Shown: positions 36,512-45,985 of the stretch, in pieces
Layout of the letters: the number at the start of each line of letters is the position of its first letter
Numbering within the stretch: the stretch's first letter is position 1
Assembly (NCBI RefSeq): GCF_002953135.1
Contig: NZ_CP026372.1
Location: 496,001 to 560,000, forward strand
DNA from: Sphingobium sp. SCG-1
GTDB lineage: Bacteria; Pseudomonadota; Alphaproteobacteria; Sphingomonadales; Sphingomonadaceae
Reading direction: 5' to 3'
Length of the DNA: 64,000 bases
Made by a program: the position numbers and the translations under genes
Notes under the pieces: model-generated
What the model saw: only the letters and a program-made list of their open reading frames with translations
Databases searched by the model: none
What the model was told of the DNA's origin: nothing

Positions 36512-36542
36512 GGAACGGAGGCAGAAGTTATGCCTCCGTTCC
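36512..36542 (+). terminator. strong hairpin after the TonB receptor
   Basis: GGAACGGAGGCA and TGCCTCCGTTCC form a perfect 12-bp stem with a 7-base loop, 9 bp after the stop. A T-tract is missing, but stem strength and position support transcription termination or 3' end protection. Confidence 0.7.
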
Positions 36543-36543
36543 A

Positions 36544-36612
36544 TTACTGATTGAGCAGCCGATCCATGGGCAGGTGCTTAATGTCGACGGCGGTTGGATC
36601 GTAAGGCCATAG
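36544..36612 (+). pseudogene. C-terminal remnant of a short-chain dehydrogenase
   Basis: A plus-strand frame ends IHGQVLNVDGGWIVRP followed by TAG, the usual SDR C-terminal signature. No upstream SDR body remains. It is a scar of a lost gene. Confidence 0.5.
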
Positions 36613-36830
36613 ACCTGCAAGACCTCCGACATATAACTGCCTGGACAACGCAGCCTCGAAGTCGATGATGCCAGCTGGATGTGCGGCTGAAGCGGGCGGC
36701 GGGATCACCGCGGACCTGCTGGCGGCAGCTGCCAATCGCATCGCTCGAACGCCGCCGAAAGCTCCTGCATAGTCAGGTAGGTCTTCGTCTCGTCCGCCAA
36801 GCACAGCGCCATGCTATTTCGATGTGACAA

Positions 36831-36839
36831 ATATCATAT
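36831..36839. promoter_or_regulatory. ATATNATAT motif upstream of MFS operon
   Basis: ATATCATAT, continuing TATAG, about 110 bp before the MFS start; the same 10-mer ATATCATATA occurs at 58368-58377 before the acyl-CoA dehydrogenase operon. Confidence 0.35.
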
Positions 36840-36949
36840 ATAGAATTAGCAGGATTGCGTGCGAGTTGAGGGTACGAGAATGGCGAAACGACAGGCCCTG
36901 AGCTTCTACACAAATTGCTGCCGGTCGGGCAGGGGCGGTAAGGATGAAT

Positions 36950-38614
36950 ATGGGAACAAGGCAAAAGGCTCTTGACGCCTCTCTAGCCGCGCCTTTACGT
37001 GCACCGCTTTTCCGGCGCCTATGGGTGTCCAGCATGATGGGCAATTTGGGTTTGATGATACAGGCGGTCGGTTCCGCCTGGGCGATGACCAAATTGACCG
37101 ACAACCCGGAAATGGTGGCGCTTGTACAAACGGCGCTGATGATGCCGGTCATGATTTTTGCGGTGCCCGCGGGCGCGTTGGCGGACATGTTCGACAGGCG
37201 TAAGGTAGGCATCTTCGCCGTCATGGTCTCGGTGACCGGGGTGATCTGCCTGTTCAGTACGGCGGCTGCCGGTCTCCTCGATGCCCGCCTGCTCCTTTTC
37301 TTCTGTTTCACCATAGGAACGGGCTCTGCGTTGTTTGGGCCTGCGTGGCAGGCGTCAGCCGCCGAGGTGGTTTCCCGACAGGATCTACCGCATGCCATCG
37401 CTCTTAATTCGATGAGCTACAACGCCGCGAGGGCAATCGGTCCGGCGATTGGAGGTTTCGTTGTCGCGAGTTGGGGAGCCGCAGCCACATTCGGCATCAA
37501 TGCCGTGCTTTACTTGCCGTTGCTGTTGGTGCTGTTCACGTGGCGCAGAACTGCCATGGCCTCACGGTTGCCAGCGGAGGGCTTCGGCCGCGCGATTACC
37601 TCTGGGGGACGCTATTTTTTGAATTCGCCGGTCGTTCGCAACGTCATCGTGCGCGCCTTCATTACCGGTATGGCCGCGGCTTCGATCACTGCGCTGCTAC
37701 CTCTCATTGCCCGCGATATCATCGGCGGAGGGCCCCAGACATTCGGAGCATGTCTGGGTGCCTATGGATTGGGAGCCATATTGTCGGCGTTTTTCCTCCC
37801 GCGTATCCGATCCCGGTTTTCCGAGGTTCAGATCGTCATAAGCTGCTTGTGCTTAATGTCGGCTTCGATCCTGGTCGTCGCCTTTTCGGGGCACCTTGCT
37901 TTGGCTTTGATGCCGCTACTGATATTTGGCGGCGCATGGCTGACCATAGCGACCATATTCAACGTCGGCATTCAAACCTCCGCGCCGCGCTGGGTTGCCG
38001 CACGTGCAGTCGCTGCTTATCAGGCCAGCATCGCTGGCGGCGTGGCGCTTGGTAGCTGGCTTTGGGGCACGATCGCCGACGAGACAAGTCTGGTCACCGC
38101 GTTGCTTTCGTCTGCTGCTGCCGTCCTGTTGACCATTTTGGTGTCGCGTCGGCCGCTCGCCGAGACGATAGAGAGCCATTCTTACGCAGCCATCGAACTT
38201 CCGCCGTTGGAGACCGCAATGGCCTTGACGGACCGTAGCGGTCCCATTCTGGTCGAGATTGAATATCGGATAGATCCGGAACAGGCGCGCAGATTCTATC
38301 GGCACATGGAGAAAGTTCGCGCGTCACGCGCCCGGCTGGGCGCCTATAGCTGGATGATTGCCCGTGACATCGCGGACCCGTGGCTGTGGACCGAACGTTT
38401 CCATTGGCCCACCTGGCTCGATTATCTTCGCCATCGGACCCGGCATACTTCTGCGGAGCGCGAGCTTCAGGACGAAGCCAAGAACTTTCATATAGGGAGT
38501 GCTCCGATCCGCATCCGCCGCTGGCTTGAGCGGCCTTATGGTTCGGTCCGCTGGCAGGAAGGAGCTCTTGATCCCAGGCTGGAAGGATCTCCGGCAGGAT
38601 CCCCAAACATATAG
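36950..38614 (+). CDS. MFS exporter with C-terminal monooxygenase-like domain
   Basis: The 554-residue protein has an MFS_3 (EntS-like) N-terminal transporter of about 12 helices (residues about 15-410) with the loop motif GALADMFDRRKVG, plus a C-terminal soluble part of about 130 residues (VEIEYRIDPEQARRFYRHM, ERFHWPTWLDYLRH) similar to antibiotic-biosynthesis-monooxygenase-type dimeric ferredoxin-like domains. Such fusions are common in this family. It likely exports a pathway intermediate or toxic compound, though import cannot be excluded. The start at 36950 is chosen because TAAGGA lies 5 bases upstream; it is too close to the ATG at 36944. It is followed by mct-like and meh-like genes. 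Confidence 0.85.
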   Translation: MGTRQKALDASLAAPLRAPLFRRLWVSSMMGNLGLMIQAVGSAWAMTKLTDNPEMVALVQTALMMPVMIFAVPAGALADMFDRRKVGIFAVMVSVTGVICLFSTAAAGLLDARLLLFFCFTIGTGSALFGPAWQASAAEVVSRQDLPHAIALNSMSYNAARAIGPAIGGFVVASWGAAATFGINAVLYLPLLLVLFTWRRTAMASRLPAEGFGRAITSGGRYFLNSPVVRNVIVRAFITGMAAASITALLPLIARDIIGGGPQTFGACLGAYGLGAILSAFFLPRIRSRFSEVQIVISCLCLMSASILVVAFSGHLALALMPLLIFGGAWLTIATIFNVGIQTSAPRWVAARAVAAYQASIAGGVALGSWLWGTIADETSLVTALLSSAAAVLLTILVSRRPLAETIESHSYAAIELPPLETAMALTDRSGPILVEIEYRIDPEQARRFYRHMEKVRASRARLGAYSWMIARDIADPWLWTERFHWPTWLDYLRHRTRHTSAERELQDEAKNFHIGSAPIRIRRWLERPYGSVRWQEGALDPRLEGSPAGSPNI

Positions 38615-38649
38615 CGTGAGCGCGTGCTCAGCACTTCAGGAGACGAAAT

Positions 38650-39852
38650 ATGTACGATCTATTGGGAACGATGCGGGTGGTCGAAGCCTCCTCATTCGTA
38701 GCCGCCCCTTCAGCGGGACTGTATCTTTCCCAAATGGGAGCGGAAGTGATCCGGATCGACCAGATCGGCGGCGGCCCCGACTTCAAGCGCTGGCCGCTCG
38801 CCGACAATGGCGCAAGCTTCTATTGGGAGGGGCTTAATAAAGGCAAGAAGTCCGTCGCCCTGGATCTTGGCAATCCGGAGGGGCGCGACCTGCTTGCGGC
38901 GCTGATTACGGCCAATGGCAAAGAGGGCGGGCATTTCTTAACAAATTTTCCTGTTGTGGGATTTCTTGCGCATGATAAGCTTGCGGAGCGTCGCGCTGAC
39001 CTTGTCACTGTGCGTGTGATGGGGAAGGCGGATGGTGGCCCCGCATTCGACTATACGGTCAACTGCGCGCTCGGTATCCCACAGATAACCGGGCCCGGAC
39101 CAGCGCCCGCCAACCATGTGCTTCCCGCCTGGGACTTGCTGACCGGAGCCTATGCCGCATTTGCGATGTTGGCGGGGTCTCGCAACCGTGCCGCCGCCGG
39201 CGAAGGAGGGGAGATCAGAATTCCTCTGGCGGATGTCGGAATTGCAACTGTGGCCAATCTTGGAATGTTGGCGGAAGTGCAATTCTCCGGTGCGGATCGC
39301 GAGCGCTTCGGGAACGATGTCTATGGCGTCTTCGGACGTGATTTTGTGACGCGGGACGGCGCTCGGCTGATGATCATGGCCATCACGCCACGCCAGTGGA
39401 GTGGCTTGCTCAAAGTGCTGAGAATCACCGGAGATGTGGCACGGATTGAGGCTGAGCTGGACGTGTCGTTCACGAGCGACGAGGGACTGCGTTTCACTCA
39501 CCGAAACCGGCTGACGCCGTTGGTCGCGGCGGCAGTTGCGCAGCGTGATGCGGGGGAACTGAGCAAGCAGCTCGATGACGCCGGTTGCAGTTGGGGACCT
39601 TATAAAAGCATGTCCGAAGCGATCCGCGATCCGCAGCTTGTCACGGAGAATCCTGTATTCGCCCAGATCGAGCAGGTCAGCGGCTTCAGCTATCCCGTAC
39701 CCGGTGCAATGGCAACCTTGGCCGGCATTGACCGGCGTGCGCCTGTACGCGCGCCACGCCTTGGCGAACATACCGATGACGTATTTAGCAACGTGCTGGG
39801 CTTAGGGTCGGGATCTATCGGCCGATTGCATGACCAGGGAATTATCGGATGA
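38650..39852 (+). CDS. mct: 2-methylfumaryl-CoA isomerase-like CoA transferase (family III)
   Basis: The 400-residue CaiB/BaiF-family protein matches the layout I remember of Mct of the 3-hydroxypropionate bi-cycle: VVEASSFVAAPSAGLYLSQM, IDQIGGGPDFKRWPL, the catalytic Asp162 in LPAWDLLTGAY, FGRDF, and LGEHTDDVFSNVLGL with GRLHDQGI near the C-terminus. Mct moves CoA within mesaconyl-CoA from C1 to C4. The following gene is Meh-like, with a 4-bp overlap, which supports the assignment strongly. A citramalyl-CoA lyase is not in the window. Confidence 0.8.
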   Translation: MYDLLGTMRVVEASSFVAAPSAGLYLSQMGAEVIRIDQIGGGPDFKRWPLADNGASFYWEGLNKGKKSVALDLGNPEGRDLLAALITANGKEGGHFLTNFPVVGFLAHDKLAERRADLVTVRVMGKADGGPAFDYTVNCALGIPQITGPGPAPANHVLPAWDLLTGAYAAFAMLAGSRNRAAAGEGGEIRIPLADVGIATVANLGMLAEVQFSGADRERFGNDVYGVFGRDFVTRDGARLMIMAITPRQWSGLLKVLRITGDVARIEAELDVSFTSDEGLRFTHRNRLTPLVAAAVAQRDAGELSKQLDDAGCSWGPYKSMSEAIRDPQLVTENPVFAQIEQVSGFSYPVPGAMATLAGIDRRAPVRAPRLGEHTDDVFSNVLGLGSGSIGRLHDQGIIG

Positions 39853-40721
39853 ATGAGGAAATCCGTGAAGACATCATAACGCCTGCGCTGGCGGCCCGAA
39901 TCGCGGCGACGTTTGATCGCGAGCCGCCGCAGCATGATGCGCGGCAAGGCGTCCACTGGTGCCTGTGCACCCCCGATGCCATGACGGCAAACCTCGGACA
40001 GGATGGCCATCCAACTGGCAAAGGCGGTTTTCTGCCGCGTAGTCCGCTGCCCCGGCGAATGTGGGCGGCTAGCGAAGTTGAGTTTCTGCGGCCGTTGAGG
40101 GTCGGAGCGGTCGTCGAACGGCGCTCGACCGTTGTGAACACCGCAGAAAAATCAGGCGGCAGCGGTCAGTTGATGTTCGTGACGGTGGAGCACGAGGTGC
40201 GCTGCGGTGGAGAGATGGCGGTCCGCGAGAAGCAAACCATCGTCTATCGCGAGGCGGCAACGTCAGAATCCGGTCAGTCGGAGGAGATGTCCTTCCCGAA
40301 GCCGGATCCCTCTCGCGGTGATGGATGGGCCTGGCAACGGGCGATCACGCCCACAACTCCTCTGCTGTTTCGCTATTCGGCGCTGACATTCAACAGTCAT
40401 CGCATCCATTATGATCTGCTTTATGCGCGGAGCGAAGAGGCCTATCCGGGCCTTGTAGTGCATGGCCCTTTGATGGCGAGCCTGTTGCTGGACCTGTGCG
40501 ACAGACAAATGGGTAGCAATCGGCTGGCTTTCTTCGCGTTCCGCGCGAAATCGCCTGCATTTGTCAACGAGCCGCTGTTGCTGGTGGGGAAGCCTGGCGC
40601 CGGGGAAATCGAGCTGGCGGTTTTGGGCGGAGACGGGCGCGCAGTCATGGCGGCGAACGCTCGAGTAGAGTGCCCTAGTGGAGCGACTAGACCTCAGTTG
40701 CGCGGCAGGACGCCCGTCTGA
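39849..40721 (+). CDS. meh: mesaconyl-C4-CoA hydratase-like MaoC/HTD2-family dehydratase
   Basis: The 290-residue protein has an N-terminal FAS1-like dehydratase hot-dog (WAASEVEFLRPLRVGAVVE) and a C-terminal MaoC-like segment with FRYSALTFNSHRIHYDLLYA and LVVHGPLMASLLLDL, containing the hydratase His and Asp/Asn residues. Homologues hydrate mesaconyl-C4-CoA to citramalyl-CoA (Meh) or act as 3-hydroxyacyl-thioester dehydratases. Coupling to the Mct-like gene favours Meh. Confidence 0.78.
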   Translation: MNEEIREDIITPALAARIAATFDREPPQHDARQGVHWCLCTPDAMTANLGQDGHPTGKGGFLPRSPLPRRMWAASEVEFLRPLRVGAVVERRSTVVNTAEKSGGSGQLMFVTVEHEVRCGGEMAVREKQTIVYREAATSESGQSEEMSFPKPDPSRGDGWAWQRAITPTTPLLFRYSALTFNSHRIHYDLLYARSEEAYPGLVVHGPLMASLLLDLCDRQMGSNRLAFFAFRAKSPAFVNEPLLLVGKPGAGEIELAVLGGDGRAVMAANARVECPSGATRPQLRGRTPV

Positions 40722-40982
40722 TCCATGACCCACGCGGCCTTCAGCGCCAGCGGCATATCTCCGGCGGCGACGGCCTGACGAAAGGACCGGATCGCCAGCG
40801 CCGCATTGTCGGAATCTGCGGCGAGCGCCCTGCATAGCCGCTGACCGCGAGCGGGAGCGCCGTGTCCCCGCTCGCCAGCCGCGCGCGTGCATAGGCATTC
40901 AGTGAGCGTATCGACCACCGCGCCCGCGCCTGCCCCTGGTCTCCGCTGAAGGACCGGTCAGCGACGGGAGGCCCACTCCACC
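40694..40982 (-). pseudogene. truncated, frameshifted TPR-protein fragment
   Basis: The minus strand encodes GQARARWSIRSLNAYARARL then DTALPLAVSGYAG; after a frameshift near 40840, ALAADSDNAALAIRSFRQAV continues with AAGDMPLALKAAWVMDQTG and a stop at 40694. This matches the N-terminal repeats of sphingomonad tetratricopeptide proteins. Only a fragment remains, and it overlaps the end of the meh-like gene. Confidence 0.6.
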
Positions 40983-41170
40983 GCAACGGATGTGCTAAGG
41001 GTTGAATGATAATCTTACCGCAACATGAACGAACGGCGATGGTAGCCGGGCAAGGTCCAGTTGCTTCCGCATTGGTGCAGCAAAATAGCCGTTGAGCTCG
41101 CGCGATGCCTCCGGCTGCGAAGTGCCTTAGTCCGCATTCTAGAGACCCAGGCAAGTGGGATCATGAGAGT
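40983..41170. other. intergenic stretch
   Basis: No feature was seen apart from the flanking TPR remnant. Confidence 0.3.
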
Positions 41171-41953
41171 TCAGCGCCCCTTGAATATGGGAGGGCGCTT
41201 CTCGCGGAATGCCGCGACCCCTTCATAGCAGTCCTCGGTAAGGCCGGCCGTCCGCTGATTGCGCCTTTCTAACAGCAACTGTTTTTCCAATGGCGCATCG
41301 AGCGCCGACCAGGCTGACGCCTTTATCATTCCTAACGAGCGCGGCCCCTGAGCCAGTCTCGTTGCCAATTCGTGCGTCGCCGCACTGAGTTCCTCGTCCG
41401 AGACCACGCGGTTAATGAGCCCCCACTCTAGCGCCTTGGGCGCATAGAGCCGTTCTCCAAGGAGCATCAGTTCCATCGCGCGCACGCGACCGATCGCTTG
41501 GGACAGGAAGTAACTCGATCCACCATCTGGGCTTAGCCCGATCTTGCAAAAAGCCAGGTAAAAAAAGGCCTTTTCCGCAGCTATGATAAGGTCGCCAGCC
41601 AGTCCGATCCCGCAACCAACGCCAGCGGCTGCGCCGCGGATCGAGGTGATCACCGGCAGCGGTGAGTCGCGCATTGCGAGAATGAGCGGGTTAATAAACG
41701 GCTCCAATTTCTCGCCCAGGTCGCGCTGAGGGTCGTCCATATCGAAACCGCCCTCGCCCAGATCGCCGCCGGCGCTGAAGACGCGGCCCGTCGTGCCGAT
41801 CACAATGGCGCGCGCTTCGCCTTCGGCGCGGCGGATCCCGTGCGTCATCTCTGCCGCCAGCTCACGCGACATCGCATTGAGTTTCTCGGGATCATTCAGC
41901 AGAATGGTTGCGACGTTATCGCGCAGCTCATACTGGATTTTTCCATATTTCAT
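41171..41953 (-). CDS. enoyl-CoA hydratase/isomerase (crotonase family)
   Basis: The 260-residue crotonase-fold protein has oxyanion-hole segments FSAGGDL and GAAAGVGCGIGLAGD, and an acidic residue in LSPDGGSSYFL. The single Asp, with no evident second catalytic Glu, is like PaaG-type isomerases and ring-enoyl-CoA isomerases more than canonical two-Glu hydratases. It acts on a CoA thioester, cytosolic. The ALDH is 72 bp upstream on the same strand and probably co-transcribed. Confidence 0.87.
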   Translation of the reverse strand: MKYGKIQYELRDNVATILLNDPEKLNAMSRELAAEMTHGIRRAEGEARAIVIGTTGRVFSAGGDLGEGGFDMDDPQRDLGEKLEPFINPLILAMRDSPLPVITSIRGAAAGVGCGIGLAGDLIIAAEKAFFYLAFCKIGLSPDGGSSYFLSQAIGRVRAMELMLLGERLYAPKALEWGLINRVVSDEELSAATHELATRLAQGPRSLGMIKASAWSALDAPLEKQLLLERRNQRTAGLTEDCYEGVAAFREKRPPIFKGR

Positions 41954-42025
41954 GGCGCGCTACCTGTTTCTTCGTTGGTGATCAGGACAAGTTCATGAAA
42001 GCACGCACATTGGGTCACTAGTGCC

Positions 42026-43501
42026 TTATTCGGCATGAAAATGAATATTTTTCATGTAGGTGAACTCGTTAAGCCCCTCCATGCCATATTCACGACCGTA
42101 ACCCGACCGTTTGATGCCGCCAAAGGGTGCCTGGCTGGACATTCTCCCCGCGCCCCCATTAAGCGCAACGGCGCCGGTGCGGATGCGTAGGGCCATTTCA
42201 TAGGCGCCGCCAACATCGCGAGAAAATATCGCGCCAGCCAAGCCAAATTCGCTATCATTTGCCAATGCGACTGCTTCCTCGTCATCCTCGAAGCCGATTA
42301 CGACGGCGATAGGGCCGAAAATTTCTTCTTGAGCGACGCGGAAACTGTTTTTCACATTATCGAACAGGGTGGGCTTGTAGAAGAAGCCGGCGCCTGCTTC
42401 GCTAGGACGGCCGCCGCCCGTGACGAGCGTGGCTCCTTCCTGCAACGCAATGTCGGTATATTTCTCGGAACGCGCCCGCGCCGCTTCCCGGATTAGCGGC
42501 CCCATGCCGACCGACCGGTCAGCTGGATTGCCGACCTTGATGGCGTCGATCTTTCGCGTGATCATGTCGACATAGTCTTTGCGGATTGAATTGTGGACAA
42601 GATGCCTGGTCAGCAGGCCGCAACCCTGGCCACAATGCGTGATAAAGCCGGCGAGCCCGTTGGAAGTCGCTTTGTCCAGATCGGCATCCGAGCGTACAAT
42701 GAGGGCGGACTTGCCGCCTAGCTCGAGAAGGAGGCGTTTGAGTGTCGGCGCGGATTGCGCCTGGATCGCCGCGCCAACGGTGTCCGACCCGGTGAAGGTG
42801 ACAAGATCGACGCGCGGGTCCGTGGTCAGAGCTTCGCCAACGTCCATGCCACCCGTCACAACATTAAGTACGCCATTGGGAAGGCCAACTGCTTCGGCAA
42901 TTTCGCCGAAGATAAGTGCTTCGAACGGCGTATAGGGCGACGGCTTCAAAATAACGGTGCAGCCGACGGCCATTGCAGGAATGATCTTGCCGAGATTGAG
43001 GAAGAATGGAAAATTATAGGGAGTGATGGCGCTCACTACCCCGACAGGCTCCCGCGAGAGCGCGCCCGCACCGAGCGTCCTGCCGCCTGTTCCATTCGGA
43101 AAACTGTCGACGAACAACGGTTCCACTGCCGGCCGGGAAGAAATCGCCACGCTGTGACGCGCATGGCGAACAGGGGTGCCATATTGATGGTATTCGGCAA
43201 GGCTGATGGTTGAGCCGGCTTCGGCAACGATGAGGTTGATGATTTCCTGCGCACGTCGCTCTATTTCGTCGAGAAAGGCGCTGAGAACCGCCTGCCGCTC
43301 GGCTTGGAGCATGCGAGGCCACGGTCCTTTATCGAAGGCATGACGGGCAGCGGCGAGGGCATCTTCAACATGCGCCCGTCCACCCACCGGCGCTTCGCCG
43401 ATCATTTCTAGAGTGGCTGGATTGATGATGGCGTCATGCTTGTCCGTTGGGATCCATTCACCGTCGATATAAAGTCCCCGGCTTTTATATGTTTGGGTCA
43501 T
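42026..43501 (-). CDS. aldehyde dehydrogenase family protein
   Basis: The 491-residue enzyme has TPYNFPFFLNLGKI, FTGSDTVGAAI, LELGGKSALIV with the conserved Glu, nucleophile Cys in HCGQGCGLLTR, EEIFGPIAVVIGF and NGGAGRMSSQAPFGGIKRSG. It differs clearly from the ALDH at 25099-26574. It likely oxidises an aldehyde produced by the PQQ enzymes or P450 pathway (inference). Promoter region contains the ATATTATAT motif. Confidence 0.9.
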   Translation of the reverse strand: MTQTYKSRGLYIDGEWIPTDKHDAIINPATLEMIGEAPVGGRAHVEDALAAARHAFDKGPWPRMLQAERQAVLSAFLDEIERRAQEIINLIVAEAGSTISLAEYHQYGTPVRHARHSVAISSRPAVEPLFVDSFPNGTGGRTLGAGALSREPVGVVSAITPYNFPFFLNLGKIIPAMAVGCTVILKPSPYTPFEALIFGEIAEAVGLPNGVLNVVTGGMDVGEALTTDPRVDLVTFTGSDTVGAAIQAQSAPTLKRLLLELGGKSALIVRSDADLDKATSNGLAGFITHCGQGCGLLTRHLVHNSIRKDYVDMITRKIDAIKVGNPADRSVGMGPLIREAARARSEKYTDIALQEGATLVTGGGRPSEAGAGFFYKPTLFDNVKNSFRVAQEEIFGPIAVVIGFEDDEEAVALANDSEFGLAGAIFSRDVGGAYEMALRIRTGAVALNGGAGRMSSQAPFGGIKRSGYGREYGMEGLNEFTYMKNIHFHAE

Positions 43502-43556
43502 TGCATCCTCTCTCTACCCGATCAGCATGTCAGAGCCAGTTCAAGCCGGGCCGACG

Positions 43557-43573
43557 ATATAGCTATATTATAT
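43557..43573. promoter_or_regulatory. AT-rich dyad upstream of ALDH operon
   Basis: ATATAGCTATAT (43557-43568) is a perfect palindrome and overlaps ATATTATAT (43565-43573), 56-72 bp upstream of the ALDH start. It is an operator or promoter candidate, possibly for the adjacent TetR or GntR regulator. Confidence 0.45.
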
Positions 43574-43663
43574 ATATTTTTAAGGAGCAAGTTACGCAAG
43601 GCGCGATCTTGCTCCCACCCCACCTCACGGTTCAGGTGGCGGGCCGTAGATCGCGGTCATTCT

Positions 43664-44434
43664 TTATAAGGGTTCGACGTCGCCGGGCAGCGCGGTCACC
43701 GCCGCCAGCATGATTCTTGCCGCTGAGTTAACGTAATCCTTCTTCGTAAAAAGCCGGGCCCTATAGGGGCCCTGCATGAGGAGGATGGTAGCACGGTCTA
43801 TCATGCCGATTAGCAGCCCTGCAGTCAGGCGCGCGTTTTCGGACAGATGGGCCGTTATCTTTGCGTTGTTAATCTTGCCATGCGTCACAATTTGGTGCGC
43901 CAGCATGTCGATGATCGGTTGAGCAGTCTGGGAACGGATTTTCGCCAAACGGTCATCGCCTTCGTCAGCGAGATGATTGCGAAGCCGGATGATTGGGTAG
44001 TTCGCGACATTATAGTCGATGAGGATAGTCATCATTTCGATTATGCGGTTCAACGCCGAGGGTCCTGTCCACGGCACCTCAAGAAAGCCACTGACGTTGG
44101 GGATGTCGAGCGCCACCGCTTCGGAAAGCGCTAAGATCACGGCGGCCACATCTTCAAAGTATGTATAGAGCGTCGCGACAGAAACCCCGGCACGCTTGGC
44201 AATCTCCACAGCCGAAATGTCACGGAAGGCGCGCTCGAATATCATATCGCGCGTCGCATCCATAATCGCTTGCCGAGTCCGGGCGCCTTTGTTTCCCAAC
44301 ACCTGTCCGCGCTGGTTCTGTGGTTTTGCCGTTCTGCGGGCAATTGTCTTCACTTCGTGCGCACTCTGCCCTGTCTTAAGCGCTTCAGATATTTCGGTGG
44401 TGAGTTTCTGCATATTCGCCCTGGTCACATCCAA
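43664..44434 (-). CDS. TetR family transcriptional regulator
   Basis: The 256-residue protein has a long N-terminal extension of about 45 residues before the TetR helix-turn-helix (ARTRQAIMDATRDMI, ISAVEIAKRAGVSVATLYTYF) and an all-helical ligand domain. It overlaps the GntR gene by 10 bp and so forms a two-regulator operon. A later start at 44413 would shorten the overlap. Likely target: the neighbouring ALDH or P450 operon. Confidence 0.88.
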   Translation of the reverse strand: MDVTRANMQKLTTEISEALKTGQSAHEVKTIARRTAKPQNQRGQVLGNKGARTRQAIMDATRDMIFERAFRDISAVEIAKRAGVSVATLYTYFEDVAAVILALSEAVALDIPNVSGFLEVPWTGPSALNRIIEMMTILIDYNVANYPIIRLRNHLADEGDDRLAKIRSQTAQPIIDMLAHQIVTHGKINNAKITAHLSENARLTAGLLIGMIDRATILLMQGPYRARLFTKKDYVNSAARIMLAAVTALPGDVEPL

Positions 44435-45189
44435 CTCGTATTGTCGAGCACCTCCAGAACCGAAGTCTTCTCCAGTCCGGGCAGGATAATCTCCGCAAGC
44501 TTATCCATGTGGCGGCGCCAGTGGGCCTCGGCTTCCTCGGCTTCTCCGCGCAAGATCAGGTTTGCAAGTTTTTCATGGGAGCGTACGCCGGAACGGCTTC
44601 TTTGGGCCTCGCTTGGGGCACGGGTCTGATGAAAAAGCTTGAGGTGCCTAAGCACCAAGTCGTGCAGGGCGACACCGAGCAGGGCGAAGGTCTTGTTGCC
44701 GCATTCGCTCAGCAAAAGCCGATGGAAGTCCGCCGCATCATTTGCGTTTAGCCGAATCTGATTTTTAAGGGTTTCAGCTTCTTTTTCGGCCTGATTGAGC
44801 AGTTTCGTACCTGCTTCCTCACTTCGGAATTTTGCAGCCATGCCTGCCGCTGCAGGTTCGAGGACTGCGCGAGCGGCATAAACATCGCCTAATGTGGCGT
44901 TGGTTGTCTGGAGCGCAACGCCGACTGCCTTCGAGACGAAATCGGGACTTGGGGGTTGAACCACCGCGCCTCCCCGCGCGCCCCGCGTTACGTTGATCAG
45001 GTTTTCAAACTCGAGAATCCGGATCGCTTCGCGAATCGTAGGTCGCGAGACCTCGAACAGTTCGATCATCTTTGCTTCGGAAGGAAGAAAGTTGCCTGGT
45101 TCTATCGAGCCGTCGACAATCGACCGGCGAAGTTTGCCTGCTACGATCTCAGCCGCCTTTGGCACTCGTACGCCAGGTTTACTGTTCAT
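44425..45189 (-). CDS. GntR family regulator, FadR subfamily (FCD domain)
   Basis: The 254-residue protein has an N-terminal winged helix (LRRSIVDGSIEPGNFLPSEA, VSRPTIREAIRILEFENLI) and a C-terminal helical FCD domain with metal-binding-type residues (DFHRLLLSECGN, SHEKLANLILRGEAEEAEAHWRRHM). FCD regulators sense organic acids or acyl-CoAs. Co-transcribed with the TetR gene. Confidence 0.9.
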   Translation of the reverse strand: MNSKPGVRVPKAAEIVAGKLRRSIVDGSIEPGNFLPSEAKMIELFEVSRPTIREAIRILEFENLINVTRGARGGAVVQPPSPDFVSKAVGVALQTTNATLGDVYAARAVLEPAAAGMAAKFRSEEAGTKLLNQAEKEAETLKNQIRLNANDAADFHRLLLSECGNKTFALLGVALHDLVLRHLKLFHQTRAPSEAQRSRSGVRSHEKLANLILRGEAEEAEAHWRRHMDKLAEIILPGLEKTSVLEVLDNTSWM

Positions 45190-45985
45190 TCCATTCCGAC
45201 CTTGATCATTGCATGGTTATCCTAGCTGACCGATGGAGCCACATAGGCCATTGGTTGCATTACTGTTATCATAAAATCTGCAAAAATTCATTTCGAGCCC
45301 GTTTGCGTGACCGAGTTCCTCAAGCTCTAACACCTTGCATTTCGGAAATTCGCGTGAACTCCCATTGGTTGAACAATCTCCCCAACGCCGATTATGATGT
45401 AGTGGCCAGAATCAACTTTCGTTGCAAGTGCCATGCCGCCGGCTGAGTTGACGCTCGCCTGCACGGCGCTATTGGCGTTCCGCCTGCTATTTCTTGACCT
45501 TGCCGGTGGAGCCGGTTCACCCTCGGTGTTGGCTGTGCAGGGGGAAGCAGAGGATGCATCGCGTAACCTTAAGACCAGAGCGGCTGCCTCGCCTTGTCTC
45601 TGGCAATCCGCAGCAAAGATTGTGGAACGCCCTATCCGACCCAGAAGGGGCCGCTGCCGTTGCAAATTCTGCCTCGCAGCAATTTCTCTTGATCAAGGAC
45701 GCAGGCAATAACAGGCCGGAAAACAGCTCATCTTGGCGGTCGTCGCCACTTCCGGGGTTACTCCACGCAACAGTCGCAGTGAGCGGCCTTCGCCAAGTGC
45801 GGCCGGCCGAGCTTCGAAAACATAAGCGTCAGCCACCCCACCGTCGATTGTTTCAGATCGACATGTGGGCCATCGTCAGCGGCACGTGGAGCGTATCATC
45901 TCAAGCGTTCGGTCTTGAGCGAAATGGAGACAAGCCGACATGCCTTTGAGGAGGCAAAGACAGTCCAGCGAGGCGGGTGCATCGA
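45190..45985. other. gene-free stretch between GntR and ferredoxin genes
   Basis: No gene is supported in 796 bp. Open frames at 45327-45665 (-) and 45494-45949 (+) overlap each other and lack recognisable domains. It may be a scar of a decayed gene. Confidence 0.35.
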
